The notes below the pieces were generated by a model that had not been told where the DNA came from, did not search any database, and saw nothing but the letters and a program-made list of their open reading frames with translations. DNA of 21,965 nt, taken from Plantago elongata (Eukaryota; Streptophyta; Magnoliopsida; Lamiales; Plantaginaceae). Below, one piece after another: positions 1 through 9,171 of this stretch; the first letter of the stretch is position 1; each line of letters opens with the position of its first letter. Where the stretch lies: NCBI GenBank assembly GCA_036897095.1, contig JAYMSP010002909.1, positions 1 through 21,965 of the forward strand, given 5' to 3'. The position numbers and the translations under genes were made by a program.

Positions 1-470
1 CCCCCGGCCAAACAAATTAAAATTTTGTGTCTTTTTTTGGTTGGGTAGGGAGTTGGGTACCCCCTCCCTCCCGGTACCCGACAAAAAATTAAAATTTCTT
101 AAAACGCAAGAAAGATTATATTTTTTTTAACTTTTTTTTTGGTCAGGTGGAGGGTACGGTACCCGACACCCCACCACCCCCCGCAAGAAACTTTCTTTTT
201 GTCGGGTACCCCCACCCCCGGACGGGTACCTGATCAAAAAGATTAAAATTATTTATTTTTTGTGAAAAAATAATATTTGTGATTTTTCCCCCAAGTAAGA
301 AAGAATTTTCAAAAAACCGACCAATAACTTAAACCTATGGTTATTTTCGGTTATACGCCTAACCGTAACCGATCAATAAATTTTTCAGTCACAGTTATTA
401 TTACTGGTTATGGTTATAACCTAAATTAAAATAGTGGTTATGGTTATAGTTATTAACCAACCATTCTCAA
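1..470. repeat. Low-complexity tract with GGTACC and GGTTAT repeats
   Basis: Two kinds of simple internal repetition are visible. From 56 to 230 the hexamer GGTACC occurs five times (56-61, 73-78, 158-163, 205-210, 225-230), set in C/G runs and alternating with A/T runs. From about 340 to 462 there are repeats of GGTTAT and its complement ATAACC. Similar internally repetitive tips occur in plant DNA transposons of the hAT type, but I see no terminal repeats or target duplication here, so the origin is not established. No convincing coding region is present. Confidence 0.45.
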
Positions 471-1202
471 GCCTAGGCACAACCAAGGAGGAAAATTAAG
501 AAGTCCGAGCTAGAAGAGTAGTCCGACCTATAATCTACAACATGTCCGAGCCTGGCCGTAAAGTAGATCACTATCCATGTTATCTGGACCACGTGTTGAT
601 ATGTGCTACAGAATTTGGGAGATTTGGTTCCCCGAATCAACTCTATATATAATCGCATTTACTTCACTTCAAAGATAAGTCACCCACCATATTTCACTGT
701 ACTTATCCATCTTAGAGCTCCAAAGTTTGAGTTGATTCACTACCCGATTTGTCCAAGGCAAACAGATCTTAAGGAGGTCTAAACCTCGCTTTCCTAACCT
801 TGCCTGTACTAATTGAAGCCCTGACGCGCTCCCGGTGTAAGACATTTGTTTCCCCACAACACCTAGCATATCCAAATCTACTCTAATGTTTTGATCTTTC
901 ATGCTTCAAAACAACTATAGACATTTAAAAAGGAACAAGAATTTTATCTTTACTCAAATCCAAGAATCTGCAGTTTTGAATGCACCAGAAAGACATATTG
1001 CACTCCAGTTTCTGGTTTTCAATGAACTAACTCTTCAACTGGTGAGCCTTCACGGATTTTGTATCGAGCATATATCAGGTTCTGATTTGCATAGCTAATC
1101 TCTTACATGTTGTACTGTGAGTATATACATAAGGCAGTTCATTTTTTGGGCTATCATTTAATTTGATCAATCATACATTATGCTGGCCTGATGACCGAAT
1201 AT
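471..1202. other. Unassigned DNA, including probable CASPL 3' UTR
   Basis: No recognisable gene is seen. The part next to 1202 lies directly downstream of the CASPL stop codon on the minus strand and is probably its 3' UTR, though I could not place a clear poly(A) signal. A TATA-like string (CTATATATAA, about 642-651, plus strand) is present but has no supported transcript. Open frames at 473-658, 669-902 and 901-1098 have no recognisable domain and look like chance. Confidence 0.4.
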
Positions 1203-4200
1203 TCACCATCCTATCCTCTTGCATAGCTTGTACCCTGACAGGAGCACACTCACAGCCATAATTAGGAACGAAGCGAAAGACATACAGACGGAAACTGTAG
1301 CTGCTTTCCACAGTGGGTTGCCGCTGTCCATCTGTTGGACGGCTGGTACTGCTGCAGAAGATGCTGACACCAGCAAATATCCTGCCAACTATTAAAAGGT
1401 AGAATTGATAAAAATCAAGAATGTAAACAAGAATGAAAACAAGCTTTTATATTGATAGTCGGATTGAATTGATACAAGACTCAATACTCTCCAGGTATAT
1501 ATATAGCCGGAGCATCAACACTACCTATTTGACAGTTAGCAACCGGATAAAATGCATTAATAGCGTCTAAAACAAAGAACAGAGCATCTCTACAGATTAA
1601 CCTAAGACGTGTTGTACGGTATTGATTATCCAGCCGTTCATCTTGGTCTTCTGGTTGATCTCTAATGCGCCAAGAAGTGTACTACCCTGCAGCAGAAATG
1701 CAGAACTTTGTTCTCTTCTGTTTTAATGAAGGAGACGCTCTAGTTTCGCACTTTAGGCTAGTGCGATTAGTCGAATCCGTTGACGTTGATGATGTGTTAT
1801 ATTTTGATTGGTCTTGACTATCGGCTTGTTTCAATCCTTCGTCCCTGTTGTTTGTTTGTTTCAAACTTTTAGTCTCTATTTTATTGGCGCCTTTCTTTTT
1901 GCTACTAATACTTTTAAAATCTTTGTAATTTAGTCCAACTAAATTAAAACTTGTAATCCCTTGATTCTACTTTTTATTCATAAATTTACAATATTCCCAC
2001 TCAAGAGGTACATAAAAATTCTTTATGTTCATCTTGTGTAGAGCTTTGAGAATATTAGTAGAAGAAACTCCCTTGATAAAGATGTCTGCTAATTGTTATT
2101 GAGAGTTAATGATCAAAACCTATATTTTCTTCTCTATTATCTTTTCTCTAACAAAATGACAGTCCACTTTTATATGCTTGGTTCTCTCATGGAATACTGA
2201 ATTTTTAGTTAGGTGTATAGATGATTGATTATCACACATAAGCTTTGCAGGTTTTTTCAGCAATGATATGGAAATCTTTGAGCAAGGCTAATAGCCAAAT
2301 AATTTCACAACAAGTAAAGGTCATAGCCATATATTCTGCTTTTGCAGGAGATCTACTCACTGTCATCTGCTTCTTTGATCTCCAATTTACCAATGAGTCT
2401 CCAATCATTACACAATAACCAGACGTAGATCTTCTTGTTATAGGACAACCTGCATAATCAGAGTCTGTATATGCAGTTATCTGTAGATTTTGATTTTTGG
2501 AGAAGAATAAACCAAGTCCTATATCACCTTTAATGTATTTGATTAGTCTTAAGACTCCATTTAAGTGATATGTGCAAGGCTTCTTCATAAATTGACTAAA
2601 TACTCCAACTGCAAAACTAATATCTGGTCTTGTAATTGTTAAGTTAATTAACTTACCAATAAGTTTTCTGTAAACAGTAGGATCTGTAATTGTTGTGGAG
2701 CTGTCAAGAAGAAATTTGACATTTTGTTCTATTGGAGTTGCTACAGGTTTACAAGCTAGTAGGCCTGCAATTTCTATAATTTCTGATGCACATTTCTTTT
2801 GTGAAATATGAATTCCCAGATTGCTTCTTGCAATCTCAATACAAAGAAAATATTTTAGTTGGCCTAGATCTCTTATTTTAAAGATGTTCTTAAGTTGTAA
2901 CTTGATGTGATCAAGTTCTGAAAGAGGTTTGCTACCTATTAGTATATCATCAATATAAATGAGGAGTGCAATAAATTTTTTATCTGTTTATGTTCCTTTG
3001 GTAAAGAGTGAATATTCACTCATTGATTGAATAAAACCTACACTCTTCATATAAGTAGTTAATTTGAAATTACATTGTCTTAAGACTTGTTTCAAGCCAT
3101 AAATTGATTTGTTCGGTATGCAGACATATTTATTTGTGTCTTCCCCCTGAATTGAAAGACCTTGAGGTATGTTCATGTATATCTTCTCATCCAAGTCTCC
3201 ATTCAAAAAGGCATTATGAACATCTAGTTTACATAATTGCCAATCTAATTTTGCTACTAATTAATGAAAGAAAGATTTTGACAGAAGTTAATTTGGCTAC
3301 AGGACTAAAAAATTTTGTATAATCAAAACTATATTTTTGTGAGTATCCTTTAGCTACTAGTCTAGCTTTATATTTGTCAATATTTCCTTTTGAGTTCAAT
3401 TTAATTTTAAAAACAAACCTGCAGCCTATTGATTTCATGCCATGTGTTCTTTCATAATTTTCCATGTATCATTATCCTCAAGAGCTTTCAATTCTTCCTG
3501 AATAGCTTTCTTCCATGTATTTCAACTATTGCTTCTTCATATGTTTCTGGTTCATGTGTAAGAGCCAAATTTATTGAAAATTTTCTGAATTTTTCTGAAA
3601 CATTATCATATCCTAAAAATTGAGAAATTGGATATTTTATTAATTTTTCATCAGTTTTAATTCTGTAAGCTTTTGCATTATGATGATAAATGTCTAAACT
3701 TGATGATAATCTTCTTACTCTTGTTGTTCTTCTAATATTTTCTTGAGGATGTTCTTGTTGTATTTCTTCTTGCTGCAATATTTCTTCACTTTTAGCAATG
3801 TTTCAATTAAAATTTCATGATTTTCTTCTTCTATATTTTCTTCATCTGCTTGTGTAGACTCTTGATGATTATTTTGTCCATTTTCTAATGTTTCTATATT
3901 TTCTTCTATTCAATCATAATCATCATAAGATGGAGCTTTCAGATGAATTTCATCTTTTTTTTTTTTTTTGTCTTTTCTTTGTAAGGGAAGACTGTCTCAA
4001 TGAAAGATCACATTTCTGGAGATCATTATTTTATTTTTGTTAGTATCATAGACTTTATATCCTTTAGTGTTAGAAGGATATCCCGGAATAATGCATTTAT
4101 GAGATCTTGAGTCTAATTTTGTTCTTCCTAATGATTCAATGTAGGTGAAACACAAACAACCAAATATTCTTATATTACTATAATCAGGTTTTATGTCATA

Positions 4201-7200
4201 AAATAGCTCATATAGTGTCTTATCATTAAGGATCACACTTGGTGTTCTAATAATAAGGTAGGTTTCAGTTTCTACTGTTTCACCCCAGAATCTTTTTGAT
4301 AGATGAGCTTGAAAAAGTAATGCTCTAGTGACATTTAGAAGGTGTTGGTGTTTCCTTTCCACTACACCACTCTATTGTGGTGTGTATGCACAAGTTTTCT
4401 GGTGTATAATTCCATTTTTATTCATTAATTCAGGTAAGTGAAACTCCATTCCATTATCACTTCTAATAACTTTGATTTTCTTTTGCATTTGAGTTTCTAT
4501 CATAGTTATAAAAGTGTCTAATGCATCTTTAGTTTCTAATTTATGTTTTAAAAGAAATAACCATGTTAATCTACTATTGTTAGCTAGAAAGTAGTGATGG
4601 CCTTTCAGAGTTGCAACCGAGGATGGTCCCCATAAATCACAATGCAGTAAATCAAGTATGAAAAAAGAGTTCTTGTATTTAACTAAAAAGGGCAGTCTCT
4701 TTTGTTTTGCTTACAAACATCACAGTGGGAGAATTGCTTACAAGAAACAACAGGAAAAGATCCTTGAATAACTGAAATTCTACCTAAGCTAGGATGTCCT
4801 AGTCTAAATGTCATAGATGATTCTTGACAGCTGCAGCTTGATCATCAACATTCAGACTGGAGATGGCATGAGCCTTAGGTAAAGCAATAACAGTCTTCAG
4901 CAAATAGAGTCTCTTTTGTGCTTCAATCTGTCCAATCTTTGTCATTGAAGGATTCAATGAACAATTTATCCGCATAATATGACAATCATTATTAGAGAAA
5001 AGAAAAGCTATCTCATCATCTCTGCAAATGTTATTCATTGACAACAGGTTTAACTTGAAGCTGGGAACACAAAGAACTTTCTTTAAAATGCAGCTGTCAT
5101 TAAGTTTAATATCTCCTATATGTGTTATAGGAATTTTTTATAAGTCTGGTAATTGAACAAAGGCTTTAATAGAAGTTACATTATCAGTATAGATATTACT
5201 ATCATATATACATGATCAGAGGCTCCAGAGTCTATAATCCAATTATTCACATCAATATTGGAGACAAAGTTTAATGATATGATACATGCATAGTTTAGTT
5301 TAACAAGTGGCTCAGTGTTGTGAGTTGCAGAAGTAAGACTTCCTGAAGCCAACACATTCTGATGTGTGTTGTTTGCAGCAGGTGTAGCTGATTGATTCTG
5401 AGCATAAGTCATCAACTGGTTCAGTTGTCCTCCATTGAGATTCACTGAGCCATTGTTTGCAGGAGCTGTAGAAGAGTTGGCTTGAAATTGATTTCCTTTG
5501 CCACTAAAACCAGTTCTACCACCCCTTCCTCTGAAAGAACCTCCACCACCATTATCAAATGGCCTTTTTGATCCATTCATGGGACAACCATGAACCTTAA
5601 AGCAGCTCTCAATGGTGTGGTTGCTCAGATTAGGGCAGTTGGGACAAGAAAGTGTCCTTTTCTCTTTTCTTTTGTTACCTGCAAACATAGCAGAACCCTC
5701 AATGGGAGCCATATAGCTTTCTCTAGACATCTTTTGCCTTTCCTCTTGGAGAACCAATGAGTAGGCCTTATCAAGTGATGGTTTAAGGTCCATTAGCAGA
5801 ATCTAACCCCTAACCATGTCAAAAGTATCATTGAGCCCCATCAAGAATTTAAAAATCTTGTTAGGGGTCGGGTCGTTACAAATGGTATCAGAGCGATACT
5901 ATCCGAAATTGCGGGAACTAAGTGCCATGCGGGGCAAAGTGCTACACTGTATGGGCAATGGGAGCCACCTCTAGAATCCTGCACGGATGGTTGGTCCCGG
6001 GACAACTCCCAAAAAGCTCGACGAGGACGTCGAGAATTTAAGGGAGGTAGATTGTAATACCCAACATCCCACATCGCTGGTAAGTGGAAGGGATGAAGGG
6101 TACATATGTAGACCACCTCTCTCCTATGGTATGAACCCTTTTGAGAAAACACAAAAATAAATCTGTGCGGGCTACGGTCCAAAGTGGACAATTTCATACC
6201 GAGTGGTGGGACAGTCATGCGTAACCTTGCTGGTCCAACGGGCCGGGTCTCGACCCATTAGTGGTCGGGTCGTTACAAATGGTATCAGAGCCAGGTTGTC
6301 CGGAATTGCGGGAACTAAGTGCCATGTAGGGCAAAGTGCTACACTTTATGGGCAGTGGGAGCCACCTCTAGAATCATGCACGGATGGTTGATCCCGGAAC
6401 AACCCCTAAGAAAGCTCGACGAGGACGTCGAGAATTTAAGGGAGTTAGATTGTAATACCCAACATCCCACATCGCTTGTAAGTGGAAGGGATGAAGGGTA
6501 TATATGTAAACAACCACTCTCACATCGCGTGTAAGTGGAATTGCGGGAACTAAGTGCCATGTGGGGCAAAGTGCTACACTTTATGGGCAGTGGGAGCCAC
6601 CTCTAGAATCATGCACGGATGGTTGGTCCTGGAACAACCCCTAAGAAAGCTCGACGAGGACGTCGAGAATTTAAGGAGTTAGATTGTAATACCCAACATC
6701 CCACATCGCTTGTAAGTGGAAGGGATGAAGGGTATATATGTAAACCACCACTCTCACATCGCTTGTAAGTGGAAGGGATGAAGGGCATATATGTAAACCA
6801 CCACTCTCCTATGGTATGAGGCATTTTGAGGAAACACAAAAATAAATCCGTGTGGGCTACGGCCCAAAGCGGACAATTTCAAATCCGTGCATGACTGTCC
6901 CACCACTCAGTATGAAATTGTCCGCTCAATTTCAAATCCGTGCATGACTGTCCCACCACTCGGTATGAAATTGTCCGCTTTGGGAAATTGTCCGCTTTGG
7001 GCCGTAGCCTGCACGGATTTGTTTTTGTGTTTCCTCAAAATGCCTCATACCATAGGAGAGTGGTGGTCTACATATATACCCTTCATCCCTTCCACTCACA
7101 AGCGATTTTGGTATTACAATCTACCCTCTTACACTCTCGACGTCCTCGTCAAGCTTTCTTGGGATTGTCCTGGGACCAACCATCCGTGCAGGATTCTAGA

Positions 7201-9171
7201 AGTGGCCTCTATAGGCTCAAGAGGTGGCTCCCACCGCCCATACAGCGTAGTATTTTGCCCCGCATGACACTTAGTTCCCGCAATTTCGGATAGTCCCGCT
7301 CTGATACCATTGTAACGACCCGGCCACTAATGGGCCGAGACCCAGCCCGTTGGACCGAAAATTATGCATGGCTGGCCCACCACTCGGTACGATATTGTCC
7401 ACTTTGGGCCGGAGCCCGCACAAATTTGTTTTTGGGTTCCCCAAAAGGCCTCATACCATAGGAGAATATGGTCTACATATATACATTCATCCCTTCCACT
7501 CACAAACGATAGCATATATATATAGTTGGAGCACCAACACTACCTATTCGACATTTAGCAACCGGATAAAATGCATTAACATCATCGAAAACAAAGAACA
7601 TAGCATCTCTACAGGTTAACCTAGGCGTGTTGTACGACATTGATCATCCAACCTTTCATCTTGGTCTTTTGGTTGATCTCTAATGCACCAAGAAGTGTAC
7701 TACTCTGCAGCATAAATGCAGAACTTTGTTCTATCCTATTTTGATGAAGGAGACGCTCTAGTTTCACGCTTTAGGCTAGTGCGTTCAGTCGAATCCATTG
7801 ACGTTGATAATGTGTTATATTTTGATTGGTCCTGACCATCAACTTGTTTCAATCCTCCGTCCCTGATGTTTGTTTGTTTCAAACTTCCAGGGGTTGATTG
7901 GGCTGGCATGACCCCATTTGGCTCGATGAACAGTGATTTGGCCTAAAATACACTTCAAATACCCCCATTTCAATTCTATTCCAAACACAATTTCACCAAA
8001 ATCACCATTCAAATGTCATGTCAATCACCAGTCTCTATTTTACTGACGCCTTTCATTTTGCTACCAATACTTTTAAAATATTTGCAATTTAGTCCAACTA
8101 AATTGCAACTTCTAATCCTTTGATTCTGATTTTTATTCATAAATTTGCAATAAGAATAACTCACTTGGATATTCCTCAGTTGCAACTTGCAAGTATGATA
8201 TGAGTAATGAGTTTGATGGCCTAACTCCAACTTTGTATGGAACTGTGAAAACCAACTGTGATTTTAATCCTTTTGCTCAGAGTGCAAACATTTATCTTGA
8301 TCAATCGAATTTGGCAAATTTTTGCTCGTGAATTCATTATCTCTATCCGGATTAGCTCAATTGGAAAAAAACTGGATCTTACACGATCTATTCCAATGAT
8401 GTCTCTGATAGACTTGCTATGAATGAAAGATCCTTATGACTCATGAGTTAAATCTAATAAATGTTTCTGCTACTATAGATGTGCTTATTATGACTTTAAA
8501 GTTCTCATTATATTCTCAACTTGATTGATCAGATCTTCTCCTGCTACTAGCTGCTATGCATGAATATAATCACCATTTAGTTATGTAATATCAGATGATG
8601 TAAATTTGTAACAGTGTTGACTTACATGATCGAAAATGAAGTTGATGTAGTCAGATATCCTGTCTGGTATGACAATACCTACGTAAGAAATGTCGCATAC
8701 ACCTTTGAAGAGCTGAAACGCTGCATAAACGAACACCAGTATGTTCACCGTGAAGCAGTACCTATTCATAGTCAAAACAGAAAATCTGTCAAGACTGACT
8801 GATCATGATGTTCTAAGTGCTTAGACAGGGATGATGCTGATATTGGATTTGACTTTTGATGCTTACAGTAATTGTGGGTATTGGAAAAAGTGGGTTGAGT
8901 GTCTTTTGAACTCATTAGTCGTCGGTGAAAGAGCAGCCAGTGAAAGTGCAGAGGCAAAGGACAAAACAAGCGCCAGAAGCCGGAGGACAAGACTGGCAGT
9001 CTGGATTGAAGGTCTTGAACTCCACCTCGTGGAAGCAACTGAGTATGAAAATGGAGACGGTGTTGGCAAGGATGGTTGCGCCTGAGAGAAGGCGGAAACT
9101 GGAGAAACATTCATACCACCAGACATTGATCTCAAGGCTATCACAACCTCATGTCTACTGCCTTCTTTCAT
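1203..9171 (-). CDS. CASP-like membrane protein, CASPL4 type, 3 exons with a 7.2-kb intron
   Basis: Coding exons, in order, are 8867-9171, 8626-8761 and 1203-1388 (stop TGA at 1203-1205). All junctions are GT-AG and in phase; the donor of intron 2 is GTAAGT. The 208-aa product is a four-helix plasma-membrane protein of the CASP/CASPL (DUF588, MARVEL-like) family. Family members scaffold membrane domains, and true CASPs do this at the Casparian strip. Helices lie at about 57-80, 103-122, 148-164 and 176-200. The conserved Arg of helix 1 (R64) and the Asp at the start of helix 3 (D146) are present, as is the motif [11 protein letters not shown]. The C-terminus [11 protein letters not shown] fits the CASPL4 group. 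The start is uncertain: M1 (9169-9171) or M16 (193 aa). Intron 1 is 105 nt. Intron 2 (1389-8625) holds a Copia element on the same strand. The exons look intact. The subgroup is from memory of the family. Confidence 0.87.
1422..1990 (-). repeat. Left LTR of the Copia element (its 3' LTR)
   Basis: From about 1492 to 1990 this matches 7511-8149 at roughly 90% identity, apart from a 141-bp insert in the right copy. It begins TGTAAAC and ends TTTACA on the plus strand. The purine tract at 1991-2002 lies directly inside it. The outer boundary at 1422 is placed from the TGTAAA/TTTACA symmetry and the AAGAA flank, because the right copy does not extend that far. Confidence 0.8.
2130..3490 (-). pseudogene. 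Copia reverse transcriptase and RNase H remains
   Basis: Fossil pol segment. The reverse transcriptase part (about 2590-3490) shows the usual Copia start (KARLVAKGY) and the strings typical of the palm region. The RNase H part (about 2130-2590) shows TDSDYAGC and TRRSTSGYC, which are diagnostic of Copia RNase H. The remains are in several frames and broken, so no function is expected. Confidence 0.88.
3990..5050 (-). pseudogene. Copia integrase remains
   Basis: Fossil integrase. The region around 3997-4362 carries the string [20 protein letters not shown], followed by FWGE and IFGCLCF, which are typical of the C-terminal side of Copia integrase. The catalytic core and pre-integrase portions are recognisable at about 4380-5050. 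It is broken. Confidence 0.85.
5176..5860 (-). pseudogene. Copia gag and protease remains
   Basis: Fossil gag segment with [12 protein letters not shown], typical of plant Copia gag, then a cysteine-rich knuckle-like stretch, a Gly/Asn/Gln-rich linker, and the protease signature IIDSGASDH near 5200. The upstream side ends at the TRIM-like block near 5861. It is broken. Confidence 0.87.
5883..5894 (+). other. TRIM primer-binding site, copy 1
   Basis: TGGTATCAGAGC, two bases after an LTR end (GTTACA ending at 5880). It matches the plant initiator tRNA-Met primer-binding site. Confidence 0.8.
6053..6277 (+). repeat. TRIM LTR, most complete copy
   Basis: A 225-bp unit that begins TGTAATACCC and ends GGGTCGTTACA. 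It is preceded by a purine-rich tract (about 6036-6050) and followed after AA by a primer-binding site. It is the best reference copy in the block because it has both ends. Confidence 0.8.
6280..6291 (+). other. TRIM primer-binding site, copy 2
   Basis: TGGTATCAGAGC again, two bases after the LTR that ends at 6277. The internal segment that follows runs to about 6450, where another LTR start (TGTAATACCC) occurs. Confidence 0.8.
6451..6684 (+). repeat. Partial TRIM LTR joined to a partial internal segment
   Basis: An LTR start at 6451 is followed at about 6538 by internal-segment sequence (GCGGGAACTAAGTGCC), which runs to the next LTR start at 6685. It is a rearranged fossil unit. Confidence 0.7.
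6685..6880 (+). repeat. TRIM LTR copy with an internal tandem duplication
   Basis: Begins TGTAATACCC. A stretch of about 53 bp containing CGCTTGTAAGTGGAAGGGAT is repeated twice in tandem (about 6706-6810). The unit ends at the point of inversion near 6880. Confidence 0.7.
6757..7107. repeat. Inverted repeat, two 124-bp arms about 95% identical
   Basis: The arms are 6757-6880 and 6984-7107, with a 103-bp spacer. By hand I count about seven mismatches over 124 bp. They come from oppositely oriented TRIM LTR copies. A transcript crossing this part of the CASPL intron could fold into a long hairpin. Confidence 0.85.
6881..7118 (-). repeat. Inverted TRIM LTR copy with local duplications
   Basis: On the minus strand it begins at 7118 (TGTAATACC). 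Toward 6881 it holds two copies of a motif containing AATCCGTGCATGACTGTCCC, at about 6882 and 6935. Its 6984-7107 part is the reverse complement of 6757-6880. Confidence 0.7.
7298..7309 (-). other. TRIM primer-binding site, inverted copy
   Basis: The reverse complement of TGGTATCAGAGC lies one base inside the inverted LTR end at 7311. It confirms that the right half of the block is in the opposite orientation. Confidence 0.8.
7311..7510 (-). repeat. Inverted TRIM LTR copy abutting the right Copia LTR
   Basis: On the plus strand it begins TGTAACGACC, the complement of the LTR end, and continues to about 7510. There it meets Copia LTR sequence (TATATATATAG). It is more diverged from the other copies and is partial. 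Confidence 0.75.
7511..8149 (-). repeat. Right LTR of the Copia element (its 5' LTR), with an insert
   Basis: Direct repeat of 1492-1990 with about 39 differences over the first 365 aligned bases by hand. It ends TTTGCA at 8149, matching TTTACA at 1990. A 141-bp insert at 7890-8030 is absent from the left copy. Its inner end meets the TRIM-like block. Confidence 0.85.
7890..8030. mobile_element. Small MITE-like insertion in the right Copia LTR
   Basis: Comparing the two LTRs shows 141 extra bases between CAAACTT and GTCTCTATTTT. The insert is flanked by CCA on both sides (7887-7889, 8028-8030), a possible 3-bp target duplication. Its ends are weakly inverted (GGTTGATTG versus GGTGATTG on the other strand). 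A 3-bp duplication and G-rich ends suggest a PIF/Harbinger (Tourist-like) MITE, but the family is inferred. Confidence 0.5.
8150..8625 (-). other. Original CASPL intron 2 sequence, upstream part
   Basis: AT-rich sequence between the CASPL exon 2 donor (GTAAG at 8621-8625) and the Copia element. Together with 1389-1421 it would have made an intron of about 0.5 kb before the insertion. I see no RNA gene or coding segment in it. Confidence 0.65.

Larger units (their letters stand above)
5861..7510. mobile_element. Composite block of TRIM-like miniature LTR retrotransposon units
   Basis: Short LTR-like units alternate with internal segments of about 170 bp that code for nothing. Each LTR starts TGTAATACC and ends GTTACA. 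Three sites carry TGGTATCAGAGC just inside an LTR end, the standard plant primer-binding site matching initiator tRNA-Met. The internal segments end in a purine-rich tract (such as TTTAAGGGAG) just before the next LTR. Units at about 5861-6880 are on the plus strand; those at about 6881-7510 are inverted. This is the layout of TRIM elements, here rearranged. The block lies between the Copia gag remains and the right Copia LTR. It is broken, with several rearrangements. The name TRIM is inferred from structure. Confidence 0.8.
1422..8149 (-). mobile_element. Ty1/copia LTR retrotransposon fossil with nested insertions, inside a CASPL intron
   Basis: Two direct repeats (1422-1990 and 7511-8149) flank Copia-type coding remains, all on the minus strand in the order gag-protease, integrase, reverse transcriptase, RNase H. 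The LTR reads TGTAAAC at one end and TTTACA at the other on the plus strand. A purine tract (GAGTGGGAATAT, minus strand, 1991-2002) abuts the left LTR as a polypurine tract should. AAGAA lies at 1417-1421 and again at 8152-8156 and is a candidate 5-bp target duplication. The element is clearly broken, with at least half a dozen breaks, and has no coding capacity as a whole. By hand the LTRs differ at about 10% of positions, which suggests several million years. A TRIM-like block (about 5861-7510) and a small MITE-like insert (7890-8030) are nested in it. The Copia lineage was not assigned. Confidence 0.9.

Noticed and set aside
669-902. 77-codon minus-strand open frame downstream of CASPL
   Set aside because: No recognisable domain, no splice link to CASPL and no neighbouring exon. 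Kept as unassigned DNA.
6887-7293. Overlapping open frames of 117-126 codons on the plus strand
   Set aside because: They lie in inverted TRIM LTR and internal sequence and translate repeated non-coding DNA. No domain is visible.
8350-8400. tRNA-like A box (GGATTAGCTCAATTGG) in CASPL intron 2
   Set aside because: No B box, no acceptor stem and no anticodon arm follow at the right spacing. It could be a chance match or a very old SINE or tRNA remnant.
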